Shown here: piece after piece, positions 42,917 through 52,131 of the stretch
How positions within the stretch are numbered: position 1 is the first letter of the stretch
How the letters are laid out: each line of letters begins with the position of its first letter
DNA from: Azophilus sp963663395
Lineage (GTDB): Bacteria > Pseudomonadota > Gammaproteobacteria > Pseudomonadales > Azotimanducaceae
Length of the DNA stretch: 64,000 nucleotides
Assembly: GCA_963663395.1 (NCBI GenBank)
Contig: OY760226.1
Location: 1,240,001 to 1,304,000 of the forward strand
Reading direction: 5' to 3'
Program-made: the position numbers and the translations under genes
The notes under the pieces: model-generated
Databases searched by the model: none
Told to the model about the DNA's origin: nothing
The model's input: only the letters and a program-made list of their open reading frames with translations

Positions 42917-43957
42917 ATGCCACCAGGACGGGAAGCGCCGCGCCGGAAGGTAACGATCTTCGACGTTGCCGAACATGCGGGCGTGTCCATCAAGACCGTC
43001 TCGCGGGTCGTCAACAACGAAGCCAACGTCCGCGACAAGACCCGGGAAAAGGTCCTGGGCGTCATCCGCGAACTGCAGTACAAGCCTAATGCGGCGGCGC
43101 GGGAGCTTTCCGGCAGACGCTCCCGCACCATCGGCCTGGTCTACGAAAACGCCGAGGAATTCAATTACACGGCTGCCGTGTTGAACGGCGCGCTCGGCGC
43201 CTGCGAAGCGCGGGGCTATTCCCTGCTGCTGTGTCCCCTCAATCTGCCTAATCCCGACGTCGAGGGACGTGTCAGGGGCTTTGCCATTCAGGCCAGGGTC
43301 GAGGGAATCGTGCTGCCGGCGCCCGTGGGCGATGTTGGTGAGGTCACGGGAGCACTGCAGGACATGCGGATTCCCTTCGCGGCGATAGCGCCCAGGGATC
43401 CGCTGCCGACGGAGATCAATATCGCCTGCAAGGATGAGGCAGCGACCTTCTCGCTCACCGGGTACCTGATCGGGCTGGGACACCGGCGCATCGGCTACAT
43501 CAGGGGCCATCCGGATCACGGCGCGAGCGCCGAGCGATTTGCCGGGTATCGGCGGGCACTGGAGAAACACGGCCTGGCGTTCGCGCCGGGGCTGGTCCGG
43601 CAAGGCTACTTCGATTTCGACTCCGGCAAGACCTGCGCTGCCGAACTGCTCAACCTGCCGGATTCGCCTACCGCCATCGTTGCCGGCAACGACGACATGG
43701 CAGCGGGCGTGCTCTTCGAGGCGCGGGAGCGCGGGCTGTCGGTGCCGGGTCAACTGTCCGTTGTCGGGTTCGACGATACCCGGATCGCCTCGCGCCTGTG
43801 GCCGCCGCTGACCACGGTGCGCCAGCCCATCATGCAGATGGCTGAGACCGCGGCACGGCTCCTGATCGACAGGCTGAACGGCGAGGCGGCGGAGGCGCCG
43901 CAGGAACCGTTCGAATGCGAAGTGGTCATCCGGGAGTCTTCCGTTCGATTGACCTGA
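42917..43957 (+). CDS. LacI-family transcriptional regulator of the sugar locus
   Basis: A 346-residue repressor. The helix-turn-helix is at about residues 14-40 (TIFDVAEHAGVSIKTVSRVV), followed by the hinge (KPNAAARELSGRRS) and a periplasmic-binding-protein-like sensor domain. It is 30 bases after the aminotransferase and 88 bases before the glycosidase operon. A perfect palindrome TGACAGCGCTGTCA lies just after its stop, with two similar copies before the TonB receptor, so it probably represses both units. The inducer may be a glucoside or oligosaccharide released by the glycosidases. Confidence 0.92.
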   Translation: MPPGREAPRRKVTIFDVAEHAGVSIKTVSRVVNNEANVRDKTREKVLGVIRELQYKPNAAARELSGRRSRTIGLVYENAEEFNYTAAVLNGALGACEARGYSLLLCPLNLPNPDVEGRVRGFAIQARVEGIVLPAPVGDVGEVTGALQDMRIPFAAIAPRDPLPTEINIACKDEAATFSLTGYLIGLGHRRIGYIRGHPDHGASAERFAGYRRALEKHGLAFAPGLVRQGYFDFDSGKTCAAELLNLPDSPTAIVAGNDDMAAGVLFEARERGLSVPGQLSVVGFDDTRIASRLWPPLTTVRQPIMQMAETAARLLIDRLNGEAAEAPQEPFECEVVIRESSVRLT

Positions 43958-43980
43958 TGTCCGTTCCGGCAGCGGATTGT

Positions 43981-43994
43981 TGACAGCGCTGTCA
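43981..43994. promoter_or_regulatory. LacI-type operator, glycosidase operon
   Basis: TGACAGCGCTGTCA is a perfect 14-bp palindrome with the central CG typical of LacI-family sites. It lies 24 bases after the regulator stop and 52 bases before the glycosidase start. Related copies are at 47157-47170 and 47191-47204. Confidence 0.75.
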
Positions 43995-44045
43995 CCCTGC
44001 TGGTAAAAGACCTCGCTTCGTAGTTCCTGAGAACGAAGGGAGGCG

Positions 44046-45347
44046 ATGGGCTCGCGAGCGTCTGTCCTGTGGGTGTTGTTGTGTCTGGCCGGCATGTCGA
44101 TGAGCGGCGCCGCCGCGAACGCGCAATCTGCCGCCCTTCCCGTGGAAATCAGGGGAGAACCCGGGAACTTCAGGCTATACCGGGCCGGTGAGCCCTATGT
44201 GGTCAAGGGGGCCGGTACCCAGTCGGTGGACGATCTGGCCTCGCTTGCCCGCCACGGCGCCAACTCGGTGCGCAATTGGGCGGTCGACGATGGCAGCTTT
44301 CTGGACAGGGCGCAGGAACTTGGCCTGACCGTGGCCCTGTGCCTGGACGTGGAGCGGGAACGGCACGGGTTCGACTACGATGACGCAGCGGCAGTCGAAG
44401 AACAGTTCGAACGCCTGCGGACCCAGGTTCTGGCGCACCGCAACCACCCGGCCCTGCTGGTCTGGATCATCGGCAACGAACTGAACCACGACTACCGGAA
44501 CCCTGCCGTCTATGACGCCGTCAACGACATCTCGAAAATGATTCATGAGCTGGACGGCAATCATCCGACCACCATCACCACGGCCGGAATCGACGCCTCG
44601 CTTGCGCGGGTCATCGAGAAGCGCGCGCCGGACCTGGACTTCCTGAGCGTCCAGGTTTACGGGGGGTTGTTTGACCTGCCCGATGCGCTGGCGGAAGCCC
44701 GCCTGGAGATGCCGCTGATGGTCACCGAGTGGGGCACCATCGGCCACTGGGAAGTGCCGGAGACCGCCTGGGGAGCGCCCATCGAACCCACGAGCACCGA
44801 AAAGGCACGCCGCTATCGGGAAGGATACGAGCGGGTGCTGGCGCCCATGGCCGGCCGCCTGATCGGTAACTACGCGTTCCTGTGGGGTCAGAAACAGGAA
44901 CGCACGCCTACCTGGTACGGGGTATTCACCGCGGACGGCAGGCGTACCGAGGCGGTGGACACGCTGCAGCAAATATGGACCGGCGAATGGCCTGCGAACC
45001 GGGTGCCGCGGGTCCACGATCTGCTGCTCGACGGCAAACGGGCGTCGGACGAGGTGCGCCTGGAGCCTGGCGGGTCCTACGTCGCGTCGGTGCAGGCCGT
45101 CGACCCGGACCGGGACAGGCTCGAATACGACTGGCGGGTAATGGAGGAAAGCCGGGCCACGCAGTCCGGCGGCGATTCCGAGTACGTGCCCGAGGAGTTG
45201 CGCTTGCTGAACGCGAACGGCCGATCGGGTGAAATTTACTGGCGCGCTCCGGAGGAACCGGGCGCCTACCGCCTCTATGTCTACGTGGGCGATGGCCGGG
45301 GCGGCGCCGCCCATGCCAACGTCCCGTTTCTGGTCCTTGAATCCTGA
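44046..45347 (+). CDS. Secreted clan GH-A glycoside hydrolase (GH2-like TIM barrel)
   Basis: A 433-residue exported enzyme. Residues 1-26 are a signal peptide (VLWVLLCLAGMSMSGAAANA). Residues about 40-310 are a TIM barrel; the acid/base Glu is probably in IIGNELNHDY and the nucleophile Glu in VTEWGTIGHWE, the strand-4 and strand-7 positions of clan GH-A. The C-terminal 110 residues form a beta-sandwich-like domain (SYVASVQAVDPDRDRLEYDWRV, GAYRLYVYVGDGRGG). It lacks the N-terminal sugar-binding domains of ordinary GH2 enzymes. A GGGAGG site precedes the ATG. Likely substrate: a beta-glucan, inferred from the GH3 partner. Confidence 0.8.
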   Translation: MGSRASVLWVLLCLAGMSMSGAAANAQSAALPVEIRGEPGNFRLYRAGEPYVVKGAGTQSVDDLASLARHGANSVRNWAVDDGSFLDRAQELGLTVALCLDVERERHGFDYDDAAAVEEQFERLRTQVLAHRNHPALLVWIIGNELNHDYRNPAVYDAVNDISKMIHELDGNHPTTITTAGIDASLARVIEKRAPDLDFLSVQVYGGLFDLPDALAEARLEMPLMVTEWGTIGHWEVPETAWGAPIEPTSTEKARRYREGYERVLAPMAGRLIGNYAFLWGQKQERTPTWYGVFTADGRRTEAVDTLQQIWTGEWPANRVPRVHDLLLDGKRASDEVRLEPGGSYVASVQAVDPDRDRLEYDWRVMEESRATQSGGDSEYVPEELRLLNANGRSGEIYWRAPEEPGAYRLYVYVGDGRGGAAHANVPFLVLES

Positions 45348-45366
45348 TGGTGCCCTGGAGCGCTCG

Positions 45367-47193
45367 ATGTTGAACGCGGACCACGAAGCTATTGCCTCGA
45401 AATTGCTGGAGAGAATGGATCTCCGGCAGAAGATCGGCCAGATGACCATGGCGGAACGCCTTTCCGCCGGGCCGGCCGATGTCAAGCACTACGGTCTCGG
45501 TGCCGTTCTCTCGGGCGGCGGGTCCCACCCGGGCGACAATGTGCCCGCCGACTGGGTGCGCATGAACGACGAGTTCTGGCAGGCGGCCATGGGCGATGCC
45601 GACGGCCCGGGCATCCCGATTCTCTACGGCTGCGATGCCGTGCACGGCAACAACAATGTGCAGGGGGCAACGATCTTCCCGCACAACATCGGGTTCGGCG
45701 CCGCCGGAGATCCCGGGCTGGTCGCTGACGCCGCGCGCATCACTGCCAGGGAGATGCTCGACAGCGGCCTGGACTGGAACTTCGCCCCGACGCTCGCCGT
45801 CGTGCAGGACTGCCGATGGGGCCGTACCTTCGAGAGTTTCGGAAACGACCCGCAACGGGCCGCCTCGTTCGGGCGGCACTATGTGGAGGCGCTACAGGAC
45901 GAGGGCATCATCGGTTGCGTCAAGCACTGGGCTGGGGACGGGGGCACCCGGCACGGGATGGACCAGGGCGAGACGACGCTGGCTTGGGAAGAGCTGGAAA
46001 AAACGCACGTTGCACCCTATTACCCGGCGCTTCGGGCGGGGGTCATGTCGGTGATGGTGTCCTTCAACAGCTGGAACGGCGAGAAGTGTCACGGGCACCG
46101 CTTCCTGGTTACGGAGTTGCTCAAGGAACGGCTCGGGTTCGACGGCCTGGTTCTCTCCGACTGGGACGGGGTCAACTATCTCGACGAAGATTACGGAAGC
46201 GCCGTCCGCATGTCCGTGAACGCCGGGCTGGACATGTTCATGGTCCCGGAGCGGTGGCGGGAATTCATCGATGCCCTGGAGACACAGGTGCGCCTCGGGC
46301 ACGTGAGCACCGCGCGCATCGACGATGCGGTGCGGCGCATCCTGCGCACCAAACTGCGCCATGGGTTGTTTGACATGCCGCGGCCGGCGGCGCGGCCCGG
46401 CGCCGGTACCGGCTGTACCGGCTGCGCGGAGCACCGGGATGTTGCGCGGCGCGCGGTACGCGAATCGCTGGTGCTGCTGAAGAACGAAGGAAATCTGCTG
46501 CCGCTCAAGACCGGCCAGCGGATACTGGTCGCCGGCAAGAGTGCCCACAACCTCGGCCACCAGTGCGGGGGCTGGACCCGGAGCTGGCAGGGCGAGACCG
46601 GAAACGACACCATAGACGGAACCTCCATCTGGGAGGGCATTCGCGAACTGGCGCCGAATGCACGGCTCAGCACAGGCAACACCGGTGAAGACGCCGACCC
46701 GAACGAGCACGACCTGGCCCTGGTGGTAATTGGCGAGAAGCCGTACGCGGAGGGCTTCGGCGACATCCGCTCCGGCGACGATGTCGTTGTGGAAGCCGGT
46801 TCCATGGTCAACGGCCTCGTGAATTCGCTGGAGCCCTACGCGCGCTCGCTGGAACTGGCCGAGACTCACCCGGAAGACCTGGCCTGCATCCGCCGGATTG
46901 CCGACAAGGGAATACCCGTGGTGGTTGTCCTCGTTTCCGGCAGGCCGCTGGTCACAGGCCGGGAACTGGCGGCTTCCACCGCCTTCGTTGCAGCCTGGCT
47001 GCCTGGAAGCGAAGGGCGGGGCGTTGCCGAAGTGCTGTTTGGCTACAGCGACTTCCACGGCCGGTTGCCGTTGCCCTGGCCGGGCGATGGCGACCCGGCC
47101 GCCGATGCATTGAAGTTCCCGGCGGGGTTCGGATTGAGCTACTCGGCCAACACGATTGACAGCGCTGTCTTTATGGACTATAAGACAGGATGA
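45367..47193 (+). CDS. GH3 beta-glucosidase
   Basis: A 608-residue glycoside hydrolase family 3 enzyme from ATG 45367, chosen for the GGAG eight bases upstream; longer starts overlap the previous gene. Domain 1 has the substrate segments ILYGCDAVHGNN, CVKHWAGDGGT and the nucleophile Asp in LVLSDWDG. Domain 2 starts near residue 360 and includes VVVLVSGRPLVTGRE and the C-terminal GFGLSYS. No signal peptide is visible, so it acts in the cytoplasm or is exported otherwise. It is 19 bases after the secreted glycosidase and would finish off its oligosaccharides to glucose. Its last bases contain LacI-type operators for the next gene. Confidence 0.95.
   Translation: MLNADHEAIASKLLERMDLRQKIGQMTMAERLSAGPADVKHYGLGAVLSGGGSHPGDNVPADWVRMNDEFWQAAMGDADGPGIPILYGCDAVHGNNNVQGATIFPHNIGFGAAGDPGLVADAARITAREMLDSGLDWNFAPTLAVVQDCRWGRTFESFGNDPQRAASFGRHYVEALQDEGIIGCVKHWAGDGGTRHGMDQGETTLAWEELEKTHVAPYYPALRAGVMSVMVSFNSWNGEKCHGHRFLVTELLKERLGFDGLVLSDWDGVNYLDEDYGSAVRMSVNAGLDMFMVPERWREFIDALETQVRLGHVSTARIDDAVRRILRTKLRHGLFDMPRPAARPGAGTGCTGCAEHRDVARRAVRESLVLLKNEGNLLPLKTGQRILVAGKSAHNLGHQCGGWTRSWQGETGNDTIDGTSIWEGIRELAPNARLSTGNTGEDADPNEHDLALVVIGEKPYAEGFGDIRSGDDVVVEAGSMVNGLVNSLEPYARSLELAETHPEDLACIRRIADKGIPVVVVLVSGRPLVTGRELAASTAFVAAWLPGSEGRGVAEVLFGYSDFHGRLPLPWPGDGDPAADALKFPAGFGLSYSANTIDSAVFMDYKTG
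47157..47170. promoter_or_regulatory. LacI-type operator, TonB receptor (upstream copy)
   Basis: TGACAGCGCTGTCT matches the palindrome at 43981 in 13 of 14 bases. It lies inside the last codons of the GH3 gene, 34 bases before the third copy. Paired sites this close suggest cooperative binding at the receptor promoter. Confidence 0.7.
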
Positions 47194-47204
47194 CAGCGTT
47201 ATCA
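47191..47204. promoter_or_regulatory. LacI-type operator, TonB receptor (second copy)
   Basis: TGACAGCGTTATCA keeps the left half and most of the right half of the palindrome. It overlaps the GH3 stop codon and is followed by ATTTTTT. Confidence 0.6.
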
Positions 47205-47312
47205 TTTTTTCTGCGCAGTGGCAAGCTGAACGGTGTCCGCGCAGCGGCAACCTGAAAACGCTTCACGCAGGGAGTCGGGATACGCCACAAGGTAGTCGAG
47301 GAGAGCAGTAGC

Positions 47313-50282
47313 ATGCCCATCAATGTATTCAGGAAGTCTCCGCTCGCCGCGGCGGTGTCGCTGGCTTTGGCGGGCGGTACGGCCTATGCGGAGGAGAGCG
47401 CGGGCGCCGCCGCCGCACAGGCGGGGACGATCGAGGAGGTGGTTGTCGTCGGCATCCGCCAGAGTCTCAAGAGGTCCATGGACATCAAACGCTCCCGCGA
47501 CGGCGTGGTGGATGCCATCTCCGCCGAAGACATCGGCGACTTTCCCGACAGCAACCTGGCGGAATCCCTGCAGCGCATCACCGGCGTCTCCATCGACCGC
47601 GAACGCGGCGAGGGCGCGCGGGTGACGGTGCGCGGTTTCGGCCCCGACTTCAATCTCGTGCTGCTCAACGGCCGGCAGATGCCGACCACCAGCGGCCTCG
47701 GGCGCTCCTTCGACTTCGGTGATCTCGCCGCCGAGGGCGTCGCCGCCGTCGAGGTCTACAAGAGCGGCCAGGCCAACGTGCCCACCGGCGGCATCGGCTC
47801 CACCATAAACATCCGCAGTACGCGTCCCCTTGACTCCCCCGGGATGAAGTTCACGGCCGCCGGGAGCGGCCTGCACGACACGTCGTCGGAAGAGGGCAAG
47901 GACATCACCCCGGAGGTGTCCGCGCTCTTTTCCAACACCTTTGCGGAAGATACGGTGGGCATCGCCCTCAGCGCCGTGCGCCAGGAGCGCAACAACGGCG
48001 CCAACACCGCCAGCGTCGGCGGCTGGCGGACCTTTCCCGGTGAAGTAGACAACTGTTGGTGCGGCGTCGGGCCCTCGGAGTGGGGCGGCATTCCGCCCGC
48101 GGGCGATGCCAACCAGGAAAACCGTCCCGGTGCCGGCGATCTGTACTCGGTACCGCAGAACATCGGCTACGAACTGGCCGAGTACGACCGGGTGCGCACC
48201 AACGGCCAGCTCACCCTGCAGTGGCAGCCTGCCGAGACCCTGGTGGCCACCCTGGACTACACCTACTCGGAACTGGAACTGGAGCGTACCTACAGCAACC
48301 TGTCGGCCTGGTTCAACTTCGGCGGCCAGGAAACGGTGTGGACCGACGGCCCGCAGGCCTCGCCCCTTGTCTACACTGAAAACCTGCCCAACAGCGACTA
48401 TTCGATGGGTGGCGGCCAGGATGCCTGGCGCACACGCAACGGCTCCACCGGGCTGAACCTGGTGTGGGACGTGACCGACCGGTTCACCCTCGATTTCGAC
48501 TATCACGACTCCACGGCGAAGCGCAGACCCAACAGCCCGTTCGGCGATTCGGCGCTGCTGTCCACGGCGGCATTCAGCCGCGACAAGACGACCGGTTACT
48601 TCGGTGAAGACCTGCCAGTGCTCGAGCTGACGCTCGGTGACCCCCTTTCCCCCGACGACATGATCGTCACCGGCAGCGTTTTCACCAACAACTATTCGAA
48701 GATGGGCATCGAGCAGGGGGAGCTTGGCGGCTCCTTCACGTTCGATGCCGGATTCGTCGAGAGCATCGACTTCGGGGTGCAGCTTACCGAGGTCAACAAC
48801 CGCTCGGCGGGTTCCGTGGTGCAGCGCGATGCCTGGGGCGGGGTGACCCAGCCCGGGGCGATTGCCGACCTTCTCACGCCCGCCTCCGCGGAGGATGCCT
48901 TCGACGAAGTGCCCGGCGGCGACGATGCCCGCCGGCAGGTCGACTACTACACGTTCGACATGGCGGAACTGGTCGCCAGGACCGAGTCGCTCATGGCCTC
49001 CGGCGAGGCGACGACCTTCATGCTGGCGGACATGGGCGATTGCGGTACGGGGCTTTGCACTTCCAGCAACTTCACGTCGGACCGGCGCACCAGTGAGGAA
49101 TCGGTGGCCGCCTTCGCGCAGGTGAACCTGGGCGCGGAACTCGGTTCGGTGTTTGTCGACGTGCGGCTGGGTTTGCGTTACGAGCAGACCGACATCACCT
49201 CGGAGGCCCTGTCGCCGGCCTATGCCATGATCAACTGGGTTGCCGGCAATGAACTGACGGCCGTTCAGGGCGCCCCCGATTTCACCGAACTCGAGGGCGA
49301 CTACGACATGTGGCTGCCCAACGCCGATCTCAAGATCGAGTTCACCGACAGCCTGGTAGGCCGCTTTTCCTTCAGCGAGACGATGACCCGGCCCAACTAC
49401 GGCGATATCCAGGGCGGCCAGACCATCAACTCGCTGTTGCGCATCGACGGCGGCACCGGTGACCGGGGCAACCCCAACCTGCTGCCCTTCGAGTCGACCA
49501 ACTTCGATGCGTCGCTGGAGTTCTACTACGGCGTCGACAGTTACGTCGCGGTCGGTTACTTCCACAAGGACGTGAAAAACTTCATCGGCACCTCCTCGGT
49601 GGTGGAGGAGACGTTCGGGCTGCCGCACCCGGCGCTGGGGCCGCTGGCCGACGAGGCGCGGGCAGCCACCGGCACTACCGATGCCGGCACCCTGTACTCC
49701 TGGATCCTGGAAAACCGGGCGGATGCGCCGGGCGTGGATGCGGCCAACGGCCTCATCAGCGGGGTGGCCGGGCGCGATCCGGCCTCGCCGTTCAACCTGA
49801 CCGTGCCGGTCAACATCGAAGAAGCCACGATGAAGGGCTGGGAGTTCGTCATTCAGCACACCTTCGGCGAGACCGGCTTCGGGGCGATTCTCAACGCCAC
49901 CCTGGTCGATGCCGATGTGGGCTACGACAACTTCAGCCTGGCCCAGCAGTTCGTGCTTACGGGATTGAGCGATTCGGCCAACATCATCGCTTTCTACGAC
50001 AAGCACGATTTCAGCGTGCGGGTGGCCTGGAACTGGCGGGACGACTTCCTGTCCGGAACCGGCCAGGCCAATGTCGGCGCCGGGCCGCCGACCCATGTGG
50101 CCGCCTACCAGCAACTGGATGTCAGTGCCAGTTACTGGTTTACCGACAGCTTTCAGGTGTATGTCGACGTTCTGAACCTGACCGACGAGACCACCCATGT
50201 CTACGGACGGGACAAGGCGCAGACGCTGTTCGCGGCGCAGTTGGGCCCGCGCTACAACATCGGCGTCCGGTACAAGTTCTGA
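47313..50282 (+). CDS. TonB-dependent receptor, carbohydrate type
   Basis: A 989-residue outer-membrane receptor. Signal peptide in residues 1-26 (PLAAAVSLALAGGTAYA). Then the TonB box region EEVVVVGIRQSLKRSMDIKR and plug (DSNLAESLQRITGVSIDRE, VTVRGFGPDFNLVLLNGR), wording typical of TonB receptors in sugar-use loci (CarR-like). The C-terminal strand YNIGVRYKF is a perfect beta-barrel signal with a final Phe. It should import the oligosaccharides made by the adjacent glycosidase. It is probably controlled by the LacI regulator through the two operators upstream. Confidence 0.95.
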   Translation: MPINVFRKSPLAAAVSLALAGGTAYAEESAGAAAAQAGTIEEVVVVGIRQSLKRSMDIKRSRDGVVDAISAEDIGDFPDSNLAESLQRITGVSIDRERGEGARVTVRGFGPDFNLVLLNGRQMPTTSGLGRSFDFGDLAAEGVAAVEVYKSGQANVPTGGIGSTINIRSTRPLDSPGMKFTAAGSGLHDTSSEEGKDITPEVSALFSNTFAEDTVGIALSAVRQERNNGANTASVGGWRTFPGEVDNCWCGVGPSEWGGIPPAGDANQENRPGAGDLYSVPQNIGYELAEYDRVRTNGQLTLQWQPAETLVATLDYTYSELELERTYSNLSAWFNFGGQETVWTDGPQASPLVYTENLPNSDYSMGGGQDAWRTRNGSTGLNLVWDVTDRFTLDFDYHDSTAKRRPNSPFGDSALLSTAAFSRDKTTGYFGEDLPVLELTLGDPLSPDDMIVTGSVFTNNYSKMGIEQGELGGSFTFDAGFVESIDFGVQLTEVNNRSAGSVVQRDAWGGVTQPGAIADLLTPASAEDAFDEVPGGDDARRQVDYYTFDMAELVARTESLMASGEATTFMLADMGDCGTGLCTSSNFTSDRRTSEESVAAFAQVNLGAELGSVFVDVRLGLRYEQTDITSEALSPAYAMINWVAGNELTAVQGAPDFTELEGDYDMWLPNADLKIEFTDSLVGRFSFSETMTRPNYGDIQGGQTINSLLRIDGGTGDRGNPNLLPFESTNFDASLEFYYGVDSYVAVGYFHKDVKNFIGTSSVVEETFGLPHPALGPLADEARAATGTTDAGTLYSWILENRADAPGVDAANGLISGVAGRDPASPFNLTVPVNIEEATMKGWEFVIQHTFGETGFGAILNATLVDADVGYDNFSLAQQFVLTGLSDSANIIAFYDKHDFSVRVAWNWRDDFLSGTGQANVGAGPPTHVAAYQQLDVSASYWFTDSFQVYVDVLNLTDETTHVYGRDKAQTLFAAQLGPRYNIGVRYKF

Positions 50283-50296
50283 CGTGCCTGGCGAGG

Positions 50297-50318
50297 GGGC
50301 CGCAGATGGGTGCGGCCC
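50297..50318 (+). terminator. Hairpin after the TonB receptor gene
   Basis: GGGCCGCA (50297-50304) pairs with TGCGGCCC (50311-50318). It lies 15 bases after the receptor stop and lacks a T-run, so termination may be partial. The gap to the next gene (50283-50536) is otherwise featureless. Confidence 0.55.
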
Positions 50319-50536
50319 GCCCTCGATTCTTCACGCTCTCCACTGCCGCGCCGACATCGGCACGGGCCGCCGTCGGTGTGATTTCTGTATCATCGGCCCG
50401 GGGTCATCCATGCCGCGCGGATTGAGCCTGCGCACGGCGCGACAGAGGGCGTACCCCGGTCTGCGAGAGGGCGACCAGCGGGGGGAAACTTGATTCGATT
50501 GAAACCTCATTCCCGCGACCGAGAGTGCTGTTGGCG

Positions 50537-52129
50537 ATGAACCGGCCAACGCGGACGGTCGTGGTGGTGGGCGGCGGCACCGCGGGATGGATCACTGCCA
50601 ACCTGATCGCGGCTGAATATCCCGGCGGCGAGGGCAGCCCGTTGCGTGTGGTGCTGGTGGAATCCCCCGACATACCGACCATAGGCGTCGGCGAGGGGAC
50701 CTGGCCGTCGATGCGGACGACCCTGCAGCGCATCGGCCTCTCCGAAGACGAGATGGTTCGTGCCACAGATGCCAGCTTCAAGCAGGGTACGCGCTTCTTC
50801 GGCTGGGCCGGCGACGGCGGCGATGCAGACACCTACTGTCACCCTTTCAGCCTGCCGCTGGAGTACACGAGCCTGAACCCTGCCCGGTACTGGCTGGAGC
50901 AGGGCCGGGAGTCGCCTTTCGCGGAGTTCGTCACGCCCCAGGCCCGGGTGATCGCCGGGGGCCTGGCGCCCAAGCAACTGGCGACGCCGGAATACGCGTT
51001 CACCGTCAACTACGGCTACCACCTCGATGCGGGCAAGTTCGCCGTCCAGCTGCACGCACACGCGGTGGGCAATCTGGGCGTGCACTACATCGCGGGCAAT
51101 GTCCGGCAGATCGATTCGCACCCGGACGGCGATATCGCGGCGCTGGCGCTCGATACCGGCGAACGCATCGAGGGCGACCTGTTCGTGGACTGCACCGGGC
51201 AACGCGCGCTCTTGATCGGCGAACACTGCGGCGAGCCTTTCCACTCCGTACGGGGCTTTCTGTTCAACGACCGGGCCATCGCCGTCCAGGTGCCCCATGC
51301 CGACCTCGGGGCAGCCATCGCATCGGTGACCCGCGCCACCGCGCAGCCTGCCGGATGGATCTGGGACATCGCGCTCGGCACGCGCCGGGGCCTCGGCCAT
51401 GTGCACTCCAGCGCGCACATCGATGAGCAAGCGGCGCAACTGGCACTTCAGCGGTATGCGGAAAGCACCTCTGGGGGCCTGGATTCGGGCTCGTTCAACT
51501 ACCGGACCATTACGTTCGAGCCTGGCTACAGGAAGGCGCCCTGGATCAGGAACTGCGTCGCCGTGGGCCTGTCGGCGGGTTTCGTGGAACCGCTGGAAGC
51601 CTCTGCCCTTGCGCTGATCGAGCAGGCGGCGGGCATCATCGCCGGGCAGCTTCCCAGGGACCGGCGCATCATGGAGGTGGTCGCCGCGCGCTTCAACGCG
51701 AAAATGGGCTATCACTGGGAGCGTATCGTCGAGTTCCTCAAGCTGCACTACGCGACAAGCCGGCGTGACGACAGCGATTACTGGCGCGACAACCGGGCGG
51801 CGGGCTCGTGCCCCGACGGGCTGCGCGAGAAACTGACGCTGTGGCAGCAGCAGCCGCCGTGGCATGACGATGCGCCGCGCGTCGACGAAATGTTCCCCTC
51901 GGCGAGCTATCAGTACGTGCTGTACGGCATGGGATTCAAGCCCTGCCACACGGGCGCCGACACGGCGCCCTACGGCCGCATGCGCGAGCGGGCGGACGAC
52001 GTGTTCCACGGTGTGCGCGAGCAGGGCGGGCGGATGGCGCGCCTGCTGCCGACAAACCGCGAACTGGTTTGTGCCATCGTCCAACGGGCGGAAAACAGCG
52101 CCGCGCAACGGGCGGCAGGGAGCGCGTAG
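50537..52129 (+). CDS. Flavin-dependent tryptophan halogenase family protein (variant)
   Basis: A 530-residue flavoprotein of the tryptophan-halogenase superfamily from ATG 50537 (a GTG four codons earlier is possible). FAD motif VVVGGGTAGW at the N-terminus; the halogenation lysine is present (SFKQGTRF, about Lys82) and the Glu is kept in FVEPLEASAL. The hallmark WxWxIP appears as WIWDIA, so the Pro is missing, and GEATIP-type wording is GEGTWP. It is the first gene after the receptor and overlaps nothing, but SapC starts 2 bases after its stop. Function in such loci is unknown; halogenation of a free metabolite is not shown. Confidence 0.85.
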   Translation: MNRPTRTVVVVGGGTAGWITANLIAAEYPGGEGSPLRVVLVESPDIPTIGVGEGTWPSMRTTLQRIGLSEDEMVRATDASFKQGTRFFGWAGDGGDADTYCHPFSLPLEYTSLNPARYWLEQGRESPFAEFVTPQARVIAGGLAPKQLATPEYAFTVNYGYHLDAGKFAVQLHAHAVGNLGVHYIAGNVRQIDSHPDGDIAALALDTGERIEGDLFVDCTGQRALLIGEHCGEPFHSVRGFLFNDRAIAVQVPHADLGAAIASVTRATAQPAGWIWDIALGTRRGLGHVHSSAHIDEQAAQLALQRYAESTSGGLDSGSFNYRTITFEPGYRKAPWIRNCVAVGLSAGFVEPLEASALALIEQAAGIIAGQLPRDRRIMEVVAARFNAKMGYHWERIVEFLKLHYATSRRDDSDYWRDNRAAGSCPDGLREKLTLWQQQPPWHDDAPRVDEMFPSASYQYVLYGMGFKPCHTGADTAPYGRMRERADDVFHGVREQGGRMARLLPTNRELVCAIVQRAENSAAQRAAGSA

Positions 52130-52131
52130 CC

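Noticed and set aside
47202..50198. 998-residue open frame antisense to the TonB receptor
   Set aside because: It mirrors the receptor gene; composition is that of the non-coding strand of GC-rich DNA, with no family motif and no ribosome-binding site.
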